From the NCBI RefSeq assembly GCF_001422545.1, contig NZ_LMLE01000006.1, positions 424,982-488,981 on the forward strand: a stretch of DNA of 64,000 nucleotides. Reading direction: 5' to 3'. The position numbers and the translations under genes were made by a program. The notes under the pieces were generated by a model. It was given only the letters and a program-made list of their open reading frames with translations. It did no database searches and had not been told where the DNA came from. Source of the DNA: Pedobacter sp. Leaf41 (lineage in GTDB: Bacteria > Bacteroidota > Bacteroidia > Sphingobacteriales > Sphingobacteriaceae). Numbering within the stretch: the first letter of the stretch is position 1; every line of letters begins with the position of its first letter. This document shows positions 8,256-17,401 of this stretch, piece after piece.

Positions 8256-8645
8256 ATGAAAATTCAAGAACAAGAAAATACCAAACAGCATGCAGGAGAC
8301 CATTTGGCTAATGAAAGAACATTTTTGGCCTGGATCAGAACCAGTATTGGTATCATGGGATTTGGTTTCGTGGTAATGAAATTCTCGCTATTTATCAAGC
8401 AGATCAGTGCTGCACTGGGGAGTAAAGTACCACTGCACCAAACCGGAGATTCCCGCATTATCGGGATTTTTCTAGTTGCCTTGGGAGCAATTACTATCAT
8501 TTGTTCTTACTTAAGATATAATTCAACGAAAGAACAACTGAATCAGGGGGTGTATTACCACTCAACACTTTTTGTTAAAGTTTTAACCGCTTTAGTTTTC
8601 ATAGCCAGTATACTTTTATTGCTCTACCTTATTAAAACAACATAG
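8256..8645 (+). CDS. DUF202 (YidH-like) inner-membrane protein
   Basis: A 129-residue protein. The N terminus carries the DUF202 signature HLANERTFLAWIRTSIGIMG, followed by three hydrophobic segments at about 35-55, 68-88 and 105-126. The family is common in bacteria and has no settled role. It follows the previous gene at 39 bases in the same direction and may be the end of the LysR transcript. Confidence 0.85.
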   Translation: MKIQEQENTKQHAGDHLANERTFLAWIRTSIGIMGFGFVVMKFSLFIKQISAALGSKVPLHQTGDSRIIGIFLVALGAITIICSYLRYNSTKEQLNQGVYYHSTLFVKVLTALVFIASILLLLYLIKTT

Positions 8646-8687
8646 GAAGTTAAATTCATCATATATCAATAACATCTCCGGGTAGGC

Positions 8688-8890
8688 TTATTTTGTGAAA
8701 AATAATACCGGAATTTCAAAATGCTCGCTATAAGTTTATAGCGTTGTTCTAAAAAGGTATTTTGCATAAACATCATGTACAGGTAATATTTGTTTTGGCT
8801 TCAGCGCATCTGCAAAAGCTGATACAATAAGTTACTGTAGTAAATGGAGCCGAGTTCTACTGGCAGTACTGCTTTATCAATGTTCTGGAA
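8688..8890 (-). pseudogene. Decayed C-terminal remnant of a metallo-beta-lactamase-fold hydrolase
   Basis: On the minus strand one frame reads FADALKPKQILPVHDVYAKY followed by LFRTTL, a stop, then TYSEHFEIPVLFFTK and a second stop. The pattern ADALKPKQ-x-PVHD is typical of the last part of UlaG/UPF0173-type MBL hydrolases, where the His of PVHD binds metal. A different frame just upstream reads AVLPVELG, matching the strand that normally precedes it, so at least one frameshift and one internal stop are present. The rest of this 500-base gap (8646-9149) shows nothing I can assign. Confidence 0.45.
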
Positions 8891-9149
8891 CGATATTCAT
8901 CTCTTATTGCAGAGAGTACAAGTAAGTAGTAATTTCGTTTTTTGAGGAGCTGTTTTCTCTTTGCTGTACTTGATGCTTTAAAAAAGAGAGGAATGAAAAC
9001 GGTCGATATACCATAATAGTGCAGTTTATGACTTAAACCTAAAATTTAAGCGTTGTTTTTTGTTACAGGTTGCTGACTGCATTGGTCAAGGGTCTTATGA
9101 AAATTTCACCTTTTTATGATAATTTACCGGAACAGGATAAGGCAATATT

Positions 9150-10448
9150 TTATGTTCCCGTAAATATTTTGGGTACCGCAATACGCTGTGAAGAATATAT
9201 ACCCGAATGGCCACTGAAAAAATAGGCTGTAAAACAGGCTACCGCAAAAAACATGGTGTATTCACTACCAAAAAGTTCTATACCCATAATCGTACAGGCA
9301 AGGGGTGTATTAGTTGCACCAGCAAAAACTGCAATAAATCCAAGGGCAGCAAACAAACTAACTGGAGCATTTAATAAGGTCGAAAGTGCATTGCCTAATG
9401 TTGCGCCAATATAAAATAAAGGGGTTACCTCACCACCTTTAAATCCTGTTCCAAGGGTCAAAGTTGTATAAATGGTCTTCCATAACCAGCTCCAAGTATC
9501 TGCCCCGCCAGTTTGGAAAGCAGATGGAATGGTTACTGCACCCGGATATTCTGCATCAATACCCAGGCTTAAATAATCCGGTTTCCCAATGGCATAGCTT
9601 AGCCCGATAATAATTAAGCCACCTAAAACTGGAATCAGCCATTTTATTTTACAAACCTTTAAGAAGAAGCCCTTTATTTGATGTACCATTATTGCAAATA
9701 AGTAGCTTGCCAGACCAAATAAAGCTGATGAAAAGATAATCTTAACAAGCAGTAAAAGATTTATTGGTAAGTATGCTGATAAAAAATAGGCGCTTTTAGC
9801 AATCACATCAATATGGTAGGCAGTGTGATGAATGCCCCAGGCTGAAACAGTTAAATCACCAACAATACTGGCTATTAGTGCTGGTAATAAGGCCTTATAT
9901 TCTATTCTTCCAATAGCCAGCACCTCTAATGCAAATATGGCACCGGTAAGTGGTGTACCAAACACAGCGCCAAATCCAGCCGCAATTCCTGCGGTAAGAA
10001 GCACCTTGGTGTCGGTTTCATTAAGTTTAAGCAATCTGCTGGCTATACCGGCAATACTGCCACCAATTTGCACAGCAGTACCTTCTCTTCCTGCTGAACC
10101 ACCGAACAAATGAGTAATTACCGTAGTCACTAAAATTACAGGAGCCATATAGCTGGGAACTCCGCCACCTGGACTATGAATTTCATCCATAATCAAATTA
10201 TTTCCCTTTTCAGAAGATTTACCGACAGATTGATAGATGAAATGAATAACTATCCCGGATAGCGGTAGCAGAAAAAGTAGCCAGGTATGCTGAAAACGAA
10301 AATGAATTGCCAGATTAAGTAACCCAAGGAACAAAGCGACAATGCTACCAATTACAACAGCAACCGGTAAAACCAGGACTGTCCACCTGATCAGGTGTTT
10401 GATGATCGCGTAATGTTCATGTAAAGGGATTTTATTGTTTGTTGTCAT
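9150..10448 (-). CDS. CLC-family anion transporter, probably a fluoride/proton antiporter (CLC-F type)
   Basis: A 432-residue membrane protein with about ten hydrophobic segments. The CLC core is clear: HLFGGSAGREGTAVQIGGSI at about 114-133 with the gating Glu of GREG, GIAAGFGAVFGTPLTGAIFA, and GTGFKGGEVTPLFYIGATLG. GREGT in place of the usual GREGP, and no GSGIP motif in the first anion-binding loop (GGGVPSYMAP instead), are marks I associate with the fluoride-exporting CLC-F branch. Chloride transport is the alternative. No fluoride riboswitch is visible upstream. An unusual enolase nearby supports the fluoride reading, since enolase is a main fluoride target. Confidence 0.8.
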   Translation of the reverse strand: MTTNNKIPLHEHYAIIKHLIRWTVLVLPVAVVIGSIVALFLGLLNLAIHFRFQHTWLLFLLPLSGIVIHFIYQSVGKSSEKGNNLIMDEIHSPGGGVPSYMAPVILVTTVITHLFGGSAGREGTAVQIGGSIAGIASRLLKLNETDTKVLLTAGIAAGFGAVFGTPLTGAIFALEVLAIGRIEYKALLPALIASIVGDLTVSAWGIHHTAYHIDVIAKSAYFLSAYLPINLLLLVKIIFSSALFGLASYLFAIMVHQIKGFFLKVCKIKWLIPVLGGLIIIGLSYAIGKPDYLSLGIDAEYPGAVTIPSAFQTGGADTWSWLWKTIYTTLTLGTGFKGGEVTPLFYIGATLGNALSTLLNAPVSLFAALGFIAVFAGATNTPLACTIMGIELFGSEYTMFFAVACFTAYFFSGHSGIYSSQRIAVPKIFTGT

Positions 10449-10509
10449 TATAACTAAAAGATGTGATTAATTGCGATTGTGAAGCATACTGCCTTATATA
10501 GATATGTCA

Positions 10510-10558
10510 AAAGCTACAATCAATCCGGAAAGGTTGCTGTCCGGATTGTTTGAGCTTT
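10510..10558 (-). terminator. Hairpin terminator after the enolase/PepSY operon
   Basis: A perfect 9-base stem, CAATCCGGA (10521-10529) and TCCGGATTG (10540-10548), sits inside a second matched pair, AAAGCT (10510-10515) and AGCTTT (10553-10558). On the minus strand it ends in AGCTTTTGAC. It lies just after the PepSY-like gene and separates it from the CLC gene, so CLC probably has its own promoter. Confidence 0.65.
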
Positions 10559-10575
10559 CATGTGTTATTTTATAC

Positions 10576-10983
10576 TTAGTTATCAGTTTTCCTAAAAGTT
10601 CCCGACTTATCAAATTTCGCTTCTAAGTCATTAGAAAGACTGACCTCATAACCGTTTGACTCGAGTTCGATTTTTTCTGTTTTTTCGCCTTCATAATTTT
10701 TTTTTAAGTAAGCATTTATTTTGGCGGGCAGGATGCTTGCAGGTATCATATTTCCATTTCCATCCAATTCTAAGATTTTCCCTGAACTGCTAAATTCAAG
10801 TTCGTAACCACTGCTGAGATGTACCTCGTATTTATTGTCATCACGTTCGACCCGGCTGACTTTTTCTTTTGGAAATTTTTTTTGAAGATAAGACTTTGCG
10901 GTCTGTGGTAATGTTTGCGCCATTGCAGCGAATGAAGTAAATACTATGAGGGCAGCTAGGGCTATTCTTATTTTTGTTTTCAT
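10576..10983 (-). CDS. Secreted PepSY-like protein with two repeats
   Basis: The start is the ATG of MKTKIRIALAALIVFTSFAA, a clear signal peptide; the longer frame upstream has no signal. The 135-residue protein holds two copies of a PepSY-like (BLIP-related, DUF2874) unit: AKSYLQKKFPKEKVSRVERD with KYEVHLSSGYELEF, and INAYLKKNYEGEKTEKIELE with YEVSLSNDLEAKF. Such proteins are periplasmic and of unknown function. It begins 16 bases after the enolase stop, so the two should share a transcript. Confidence 0.8.
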   Translation of the reverse strand: MKTKIRIALAALIVFTSFAAMAQTLPQTAKSYLQKKFPKEKVSRVERDDNKYEVHLSSGYELEFSSSGKILELDGNGNMIPASILPAKINAYLKKNYEGEKTEKIELESNGYEVSLSNDLEAKFDKSGTFRKTDN

Positions 10984-10999
10984 ATGATTTGGAAATAGA

Positions 11000-12277
11000 T
11001 TATGATTTTTTGAAAGTATTTTTACCTGCAAACGAGCTTTGACCACCCAATTCTTCCTCTATGCGAAGCAATTGATTGAATTTAGATACTCGCTCGGAGA
11101 GGCAACCGCTACCAGTTTTAATATGACCAGCATTGGTGGCCACGACAAGATCAGCAATTGTCGTATCCTCTGTTTCACCACTTCTATGGGAAATAAAACA
11201 ATGATAATTGTTTTTCTGTGCCAGTTCAACAGCCTGCAATGTTTCCCAAATGGTTCCGATCTGGTTTAATTTGATTAGCACACTATTACCAATACCTGCA
11301 TCTATACCTTGTTGGATGATCTCTGGATTGGTGCAGAAAATATCGTCACCTACCAATTCTACTTTCTTGCCCAGGCGGTCTGTCATTTTTTTCCAGCCTT
11401 CCCAGTCATTTTCACCCAAACCATCTTCCAGTAAAACGATAGGATACTTATCAATCCACTGCTCCCAAAGGTCAATCAACTGATCAGAGGTAAAGTTTTC
11501 TTTCGTGCTTTTAAACAGGCTGTATTTACCATCTTTCCATAGCTCACTCGTTGCTGGGTCAAGGCAGATTGAAATATCTTCACCAGGCTTATAACCAGCC
11601 TTTTTTATTGCCTCCATGATGACTTCAACTGCTTCCTCATTGGATTTTAAGTTTGGCGCAAATCCACCTTCGTCACCAACACCTGTAGAATAACCCTTAC
11701 CTGTTAACAATGATTTAAGAGTATGAAATACTTCTTCACCCATACGGATGCTTTCCTTAAATGTAGGTGCATTGTGTGGTGCAATCATAAATTCCTGGAA
11801 GTCCACATTATTATCGGCATGACGGCCACCGTTGACTACATTCATGCAGGGTACCGGCATAATGTATTGGTCTCTTTCTACTAACTGTCTGTACAATGGA
11901 ATTTGTTTTGAACTAGCAGAAGCACGTGCAAAAGCAATTGAAGCTGCAAGCATGGAATTGGCACCCAGCCTGGATTTATTTTCCGTTCCATCGAGTTCAA
12001 TCAGTCTTTTATCAAATGCTTCCTGGCTTTCAAATGTTTGTCCAGCCATTGCGCTATTAACCTCCTTATTTAAGCCAGATACAGCAATCTCAACTCCTTT
12101 ACCCTGGTAACGGGACTGATCCCCATCACGAAGCTCTACTGCTTCTTTTTCGCCAGTACTGGCGCCAGATGGGGAGATACCTCTTGATGTGGTACCATTA
12201 ATTGTAACCTCAACTTCTACAGTTGGATTGCCTCTGGAATCTAAGATCTCGCGGGCATGAATTTTTGATAATTTCAT
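11000..12277 (-). CDS. eno: Enolase, atypical paralogue
   Basis: A full-length 425-residue enolase (2-phosphoglycerate to phosphoenolpyruvate). Present are the N-terminal [14 protein letters not shown], the loop [36 protein letters not shown], the metal ligands in CLDPA, LEDGL and GDDIF, and the catalytic LIKLNQIGT and [15 protein letters not shown]. Several normally fixed positions differ: GLGENDW for the usual GLAENDW-like loop, and [20 protein letters not shown] where nearly all enolases have GQIKTGS-SRSER-AKYNQL. This suggests a diverged second copy rather than the main glycolytic gene. Its neighbours, a PepSY protein and a CLC-F-like antiporter, point to fluoride tolerance (inferred). 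Confidence 0.9.
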   Translation of the reverse strand: MKLSKIHAREILDSRGNPTVEVEVTINGTTSRGISPSGASTGEKEAVELRDGDQSRYQGKGVEIAVSGLNKEVNSAMAGQTFESQEAFDKRLIELDGTENKSRLGANSMLAASIAFARASASSKQIPLYRQLVERDQYIMPVPCMNVVNGGRHADNNVDFQEFMIAPHNAPTFKESIRMGEEVFHTLKSLLTGKGYSTGVGDEGGFAPNLKSNEEAVEVIMEAIKKAGYKPGEDISICLDPATSELWKDGKYSLFKSTKENFTSDQLIDLWEQWIDKYPIVLLEDGLGENDWEGWKKMTDRLGKKVELVGDDIFCTNPEIIQQGIDAGIGNSVLIKLNQIGTIWETLQAVELAQKNNYHCFISHRSGETEDTTIADLVVATNAGHIKTGSGCLSERVSKFNQLLRIEEELGGQSSFAGKNTFKKS

Positions 12278-12617
12278 AGTTTTTGTTTGATATTGAATTT
12301 TAGTGTTTGTTCAGTTTGATAACAAATGAATTGCAATAAGAGTAACATTTTCCGAAGGTTAGCTGGCACTGGTAAATGGAATATTTCATCTTTTTGCCTT
12401 AAAAAACTCAGACACAAAAAATGTATTCTTATTAAACAGAAAGACTTATCAACCAAGAATGAGATAATCCTATACCAAGGCCTTTGGTAATAGTTCTTAT
12501 TAGAAGATTTAGATTGTAGAATTCCTTTTTCAAGGGATGAGAAGCAGAAAAATTTCATCACAACCGGAATGGTTGAAAATAAGATGTATTGTTGAAATGT
12601 TGATTTTAATATTTTCA

Positions 12618-12667
12618 CCTACAATAGTTTGATCCTGTAGGTTTAATTACCTATAGGTTATTGTAGG
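12618..12667. promoter_or_regulatory. Nested inverted repeats upstream of enolase
   Basis: An outer perfect pair, CCTACAATA (12618-12626) and TATTGTAGG (12659-12667), encloses an inner pair, CCTGTAGGT (12634-12642) and ACCTATAGG (12649-12657), with one mismatch. ACCTATAGGT at 12649-12658 is also a palindrome alone. No T-run follows, so it is not an obvious terminator. It lies 340 bases before the enolase start and may be a structured leader or clustered operator. The rest of the gap from 12278 to 12780 shows no gene; a minus-strand open frame there does not look like protein. Confidence 0.4.
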
Positions 12668-12781
12668 CGCCATTAGCTCTTAAAAGCGGTTGAATCGGAA
12701 GGACACCATTTCCGTATTACAAATATAATACTAATAAAATAACGTGCAAAATCTTAAAGTAGGTGTTGAGAATTTAATTTA

Positions 12782-12991
12782 TCACTATTCCCTGATTATT
12801 TAATAAGTTTTCAGGAGGCGTGGCTTAAGTATGGATTATACTTAGCAGAGTTGCCTACGATTATACTGCTGTACTCCGCTTTTTTCCTATATAATCATAA
12901 ACTCATTTCATTAATCAAACTCAATTTTTAGTTTTTGATAATGAGTAAATGATAAAATATAATGACAAATTAAAGTTCGTTTTTTGAGACA
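12782..12991 (+). repeat. 210-bp direct repeat, copy A
   Basis: Near-identical to 17053-17259, with only scattered substitutions and short indels. Both copies begin CTATTCCCTGATTATTTAAT and end near AAAGTTCGTTTTTTGAGACA. Inside is a terminator-like hairpin, GCAGAGT pairing with ACTCCGC followed by six T. No coding frame is visible. The two copies bracket an S41 peptidase and an ABC permease gene. Confidence 0.85.
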
Positions 12992-12997
12992 ATTTTA

Positions 12998-13076
12998 TTT
13001 CTTTGCCGCAATTTGTGCAATTAAACTTTCAGCTGAAAGATAAGCAGTAGGGGATGAATACTTTTTTTTTGAGACA
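12998..13076 (+). repeat. About 80-bp direct repeat, copy 1
   Basis: Matches 14167-14252 at roughly 80 percent by eye: both run TTTCTTTGCCG, an AT-rich middle containing TTAAACTT or TTTAAACTT and AGGGGATG or GGGGGATG, then a T-run and TTGAGACA. It directly abuts the 3' end of the S41 peptidase gene on one side and the 210-bp repeat on the other. Both repeat families share the ending TTTTTTGAGACA. Confidence 0.7.
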
Positions 13077-13084
13077 GTTATGAA

Positions 13085-14107
13085 CTATTTATTCTTTCTG
13101 AGCCAAATTAATGCTTTTTTGATTTTTAAATCATCCTTCAGGTTTTCGAAGTTATCACCATTAACAACTTTCAAATCTGGTTCAAGATACTTTGGATAGA
13201 TTTTTCCATTACGATCTGCCGCATAATCTACAGCTAAATTGAGTCCTGAATACTTATTTAATTTAAAGCCTAGATTACTCGTCGTATAACCGCCACTTTG
13301 CTCGCCAATAATAACAGATTTCGTTCGGCCAATGAATGAGATTGCGGTCATTTCACCAGAACTTGCGGTATTTCCACTGATCAAAATTGCGACAGGTATA
13401 TCTTTACCCACAGGATAGCCACTATATTTTATAGGCGAAACTTTAACTGAGTCGACATAAAAAGTGCCATTCTTAATAATCCAGGATCCATCAGGCTCGT
13501 ATGTGGAGGTGAGAAATCCACCAACTTTTCCTTCTCCTATTAAATCGCTTAAACCCGCGATCATTGGATACATATTGCCTCCAGTGTTTACTCTCAAATC
13601 AATAACCCATCCTTTGATATTCTTGTCATTGACTTTAGATAGTGCATTTTTAATTTCTTTAGCGATGCTATCCATTTGCTTTCCTCTAAAATCGTTGTTT
13701 CCAGGAATTAAAATGTAGGCAATATCTTTAGTAATCTTTTCTGCATGAACGGATTGATATTTTTTTGTAGCGGTGGCTATAATATTGTTTATAGGATTGG
13801 CTGCCTTTTTATTCCAACTATATGTTTTTTCTCTAAATTTTAAACTGCCGTGATGATCATCAATTTGCTCGAATATATAAGGATATAGATGTAGAACATC
13901 TTCATACCGCTTTGCTCCAATAGCTTTAGCATAAACATTTGACCGTAAATCATTCCAATTTACTTTAGTATTTAAGGAGTGCTTTCTAATTATATTTAAG
14001 CTGCTATCTAAGTAAGCTCTTACGCTATCGGCAATCAATGATTTGTCATTTTGAGCTTTTACTATCCAAGGCGTCAAAAATATAATTACTGCTAAAATTC
14101 GTTTCAT
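13085..14107 (-). CDS. Secreted S41-family serine peptidase
   Basis: A 340-residue protein with a signal peptide (about 18 residues). The C-terminal-processing-protease core is visible: IAYILIPGNND, GWVIDLRVNTGGNMYPMIAG at about 166-185, and the nucleophile loop ILISGNTASSGEMTAIS, in which Ser250 precedes Gly. The N-terminal part is helical, and I see no PDZ domain. This fits the smaller tricorn/CtpA-like periplasmic S41 enzymes. The substrate is unknown. The gene lies between two direct repeats, at 12998-13076 and 14167-14252. Confidence 0.85.
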   Translation of the reverse strand: MKRILAVIIFLTPWIVKAQNDKSLIADSVRAYLDSSLNIIRKHSLNTKVNWNDLRSNVYAKAIGAKRYEDVLHLYPYIFEQIDDHHGSLKFREKTYSWNKKAANPINNIIATATKKYQSVHAEKITKDIAYILIPGNNDFRGKQMDSIAKEIKNALSKVNDKNIKGWVIDLRVNTGGNMYPMIAGLSDLIGEGKVGGFLTSTYEPDGSWIIKNGTFYVDSVKVSPIKYSGYPVGKDIPVAILISGNTASSGEMTAISFIGRTKSVIIGEQSGGYTTSNLGFKLNKYSGLNLAVDYAADRNGKIYPKYLEPDLKVVNGDNFENLKDDLKIKKALIWLRKNK

Positions 14108-14166
14108 AAAACTTGAGATGAAAATTAGCCATTTGAGGTTGCATTCAATTAATTTTTTTTAATTTT

Positions 14167-14252
14167 TTTCTTTGCCGAATTTGGTGCATTTAAACTTACA
14201 ACTGAACGAGAGATATACAAGGGGGATGCATAACTTCGTTTTTTTTGAGACA
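14167..14252 (+). repeat. About 80-bp direct repeat, copy 2
   Basis: Second copy of the element at 12998-13076, lying 60 bases upstream of the S41 peptidase start, so that gene is enclosed by direct repeats. It ends in TTCGTTTTTTTTGAGACA. The following 350 bases up to the permease gene hold no open frame or clear structure. Confidence 0.7.
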
Positions 14253-14603
14253 AATTTAAAAGCGAATGTGAACGCCTATCAAAAATTCACCGTTTTTTTA
14301 TAAATGATATTTTACTAACTAAAATGTTCTAAACGCCTAACTTCATCTAATTAAATCAAAATTTTAACATATTAAAGCTGAATGGAAACTGCTCAACCGC
14401 TCCCTATATTTTGGAAGGAATGTTCGATAGCGTTCATCTGACTGTCCGAAATTGAACACCTAACGCTTTCGTAGCATTACAAATAGGCTCTTGGGAGGTA
14501 TGTTTGAAGTAAGCATTACTTGGCATAATAATAGAAACGAACTATAGAACTTGCACATCATATTTAAGTGCTTTTGATTAGTGACATTTAAACTTTCAAA
14601 TCT

Positions 14604-16970
14604 GTGATAGGACATCATTTATTATTTATATACAGAAATTTTAAGAGGTTTAAAATTTCCTTTTTTGTAAATCTTATCGGATTATCTATAGGATTGATAT
14701 GTACTCTTTTAATCTATTTCTGGATCAGGGATGAGTTAAACATTGACAAGTTCAATGACAATGATACATATCTATATCAAGTATTAAGAAATGAACCACT
14801 TAACAATACGGTAAATACCGAAGAATACACTCCTGGACTCCTGGCCCGTGCCCTTGCATCTTCTATTCCAGAAGTCGAGCGTGCTGTAGCAGTCGTACCT
14901 CCCAACATTTCCTACAAGGGTGCACTTTCGGCTGGTAGATCAAAAATTTTCACTATCCCTCAGTTTGCTGATCAGGGTTTTTTTGACGTTTTTACTTATC
15001 AATTTATTGAAGGAGATAAGAATTCAGTGTTATTGCATAAAAGCGCAATTTCAATTTCGGAGGAAACCGCTTATAAACTGTTTAAAACGACGAAGAACAT
15101 TATCGGGAAAACCATAGCATTTGAGAACGAATATTTTGCAGGTCAATATATCATATCCGGAATTTTCAAGTCTCAGCCTAGTGCCTCAACTACGTTTGAT
15201 GTACTATTCAGCTATGACCTCTTTTTAGAAAAACGGCCTGAAGTAAAGGAGTGGTCTAATGGCGGCCCGTCAACCTTTCTAATTTTAAAGAAAGATGCAG
15301 ATATCCAAAGTGTGAATGACAAAATTACTGAGCTGTTTCTTACTAAACGACAAAACACAAAAGAAACCCTATTCGTACAGCGTTTTTCAGAACGATATCT
15401 TTATGGTAGTTATGAAAACGGAGTTCCAATAGTCGGAAGAATGGTTTATGTGCGTCTATTTGGTGTAATCGCGTTGTTCATTCTTGGCATAGCATGCATC
15501 AACTTTATGAATCTTTCTACCGCAAAGGCCTCCAGAAGAATGAAGGAAGTGGGCATAAAGAAAGTATTGGGAGCAAAAAGGGGAGCGCTAATGGTTCAAT
15601 ATATTGGAGAGTCAATGTTACTAACAGCTATTTCACTGTTCGTTGCTTTGCTTGCCACAGAATTATTACTACCACAGTTCAATTCCATAACAGGTAAATC
15701 CTTAAGTCTACATTTTGACCTGAAGCTAATATTGGCGCTATTCAGCATCAGCCTATTAACCAGTTTGGCTGCTGGCAGCTATCCAGCATTTTACCTTTCT
15801 GGATTTAATCCAGCGAATGCCCTAAAAGGCAAATTAAACAGTACAAAAAGTGAACTTTTAATTAGAAAGGGATTGGTTGTATTCCAATTTGTTATCTCTA
15901 TTATATTAATCATATCTGTTTCTGTAATATACAACCAAATAAAATTTGTAAAAAACAAAAACCTGGGCTACGAAAAAGACAATGTTATTTCTTTTGACAA
16001 ACAGGGAAAATTAGATAAAAACTTTAAGTCGTTTATCTCCCAACTAAAAAGTACGCCTGGAGTGGTAAATGCATCATATATGTATGGAAGTTTAGCCGGT
16101 GGTATCAGCTCCCGTTCAGGTGGACTGTCATGGGAGGGACAAGCATTAGATCAGAAAAACACAAAATTTGATTATCTGGATGTTGATTTTGGCCTTATTG
16201 AGACGCTTAATCTAAAAATAGAGCAAGGTAGAAGCTTTTCGCCCGAATTTGGCTCCGACACCTCGGCAATCGTTTTTAACAAAGCTGCAATAAAGACAAT
16301 GGGGATAAAGGATCCTATCGGTAAAACAGTGAACTTTTACGGGAATAGACAGATAATAGGTGTTGTCGATGACTTTCATTTCGAATCACTTTTTGAAAAA
16401 GTTAAGCCCTTCTTTTTTAAGATTGACTATGAAAATGGTGGCAATATATTAGTGCGTATTAAATCTGGGTCAGAAAAGATGGCCATAGAAAATATTGAAA
16501 AACTATATAAAGAATTTAACGAAAATCTTCCTTTTGAATATAAATTTTTAGATGATGACTATCAGGTGCAATACACGTTCGAAAACAAGATAGCTATCTT
16601 ATCGAGGTATTTTGCAGGTACTGCAATTATCATCTCATGTCTCGGTTTGTTTGGACTGGCGGCATTTATGGTGGAGAGAAGATCAAAGGAGATTGCGATT
16701 AGAAAGACGCTGGGATGTAGCGATCTAGGTGTTATATCTCTGCTATCGACATTTTTTGTCAGAATTATTTTTATTGCAATTTTCATAGCTTTTCCGATAG
16801 GATATTTGATAATGGGCAATTGGCTCGAAAGCTTTGCCTACAGAATATCTTTGCAGTGGTGGCATTTTGCTTTTGCAGGCTTTTTAGCCTTTGTGATGGC
16901 TTGGACAGCAATTGCCTCACAAATACTTATCGCTATCAGAATAAACCCAGTAAAATATCTTAAAGAATAG
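14604..16970 (+). CDS. FtsX/MacB-type ABC transporter permease
   Basis: A 788-residue protein with the two-module layout of Bacteroidota MacB/FtsX permeases. A membrane helix at about 17-40 (VNLIGLSIGLICTLLIYFWI) is followed by a MacB periplasmic domain at about 40-270 and three helices at 280-400. ASRRMKEVGIKKVLGAKRGA is the cytoplasmic coupling segment. A second periplasmic domain follows, then ERRSKEIAIRKTLGCSDLGV and three closing helices. No ATPase gene lies beside it, usual for this family, where the partner is encoded elsewhere. Such proteins export lipoproteins, peptides or drugs by mechanotransmission. The 210-bp repeat copy B follows it. Confidence 0.88.
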   Translation: MIGHHLLFIYRNFKRFKISFFVNLIGLSIGLICTLLIYFWIRDELNIDKFNDNDTYLYQVLRNEPLNNTVNTEEYTPGLLARALASSIPEVERAVAVVPPNISYKGALSAGRSKIFTIPQFADQGFFDVFTYQFIEGDKNSVLLHKSAISISEETAYKLFKTTKNIIGKTIAFENEYFAGQYIISGIFKSQPSASTTFDVLFSYDLFLEKRPEVKEWSNGGPSTFLILKKDADIQSVNDKITELFLTKRQNTKETLFVQRFSERYLYGSYENGVPIVGRMVYVRLFGVIALFILGIACINFMNLSTAKASRRMKEVGIKKVLGAKRGALMVQYIGESMLLTAISLFVALLATELLLPQFNSITGKSLSLHFDLKLILALFSISLLTSLAAGSYPAFYLSGFNPANALKGKLNSTKSELLIRKGLVVFQFVISIILIISVSVIYNQIKFVKNKNLGYEKDNVISFDKQGKLDKNFKSFISQLKSTPGVVNASYMYGSLAGGISSRSGGLSWEGQALDQKNTKFDYLDVDFGLIETLNLKIEQGRSFSPEFGSDTSAIVFNKAAIKTMGIKDPIGKTVNFYGNRQIIGVVDDFHFESLFEKVKPFFFKIDYENGGNILVRIKSGSEKMAIENIEKLYKEFNENLPFEYKFLDDDYQVQYTFENKIAILSRYFAGTAIIISCLGLFGLAAFMVERRSKEIAIRKTLGCSDLGVISLLSTFFVRIIFIAIFIAFPIGYLIMGNWLESFAYRISLQWWHFAFAGFLAFVMAWTAIASQILIAIRINPVKYLKE

Positions 16971-17052
16971 AGCTACGTATAGATCTAATTCTTTGTTCAT
17001 TAGTTATTTTGAGAGATACTTGATTCTGATAGGGCGCAGCAAATAATCTTTC

Positions 17053-17259
17053 TCGCTATTCCCTGATTATTTAATAAGTTTTCAGGAGGTGGGGCTTAAG
17101 AATGGATTATAGTTAGCAGAGTTGCCTACGATTATACTGCTGTACTCCGCTTTTTTCCTATATTATCATAAACTCATTTCATTAATCAAACTCAATTTTT
17201 AGTTTTATAATGAAGAAATGATAAAATACAATGACAAATTAAAGTTCGTTTTTGAGACG
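17053..17259 (+). repeat. 210-bp direct repeat, copy B
   Basis: Second copy of the element at 12782-12991. Here it starts 83 bases after the permease stop, so its internal hairpin (GCAGAGT with ACTCCGC and a T-run) is well placed as that gene's terminator. Copy A has no such gene before it, which suggests a duplication of a permease tail region or a mobile intergenic element. Confidence 0.85.
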
Positions 17260-17401
17260 AAAATTTACTCACGAATTCGTAGCCTATTAAAAAGCCACCT
17301 TTCATTGAGAGTATGATTATATTTGAATAGCTGTTTGTTTATTGATTATTGAATACCTATTTTAGGTTTATGTCATCTTATCTTTGATTCACTCGATTAA
17401 T

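Noticed and set aside
10449..10575. Possible fluoride riboswitch before the CLC gene
   Set aside because: No GGCGAUG or CUGAUG-type conserved segments are present; the visible structure is a plain terminator hairpin.
12278..12420. Possible fluoride riboswitch before enolase
   Set aside because: No conserved crcB-type pseudoknot segments found by eye.
12274..12618. Open minus-strand frame upstream of enolase
   Set aside because: Composition is not protein-like, it overlaps structured DNA and has no recognisable domain.
14500..14560. TTGGCAT resembling the -24 part of a sigma-54 promoter before the permease gene
   Set aside because: The -12 part does not match, so it was not annotated.
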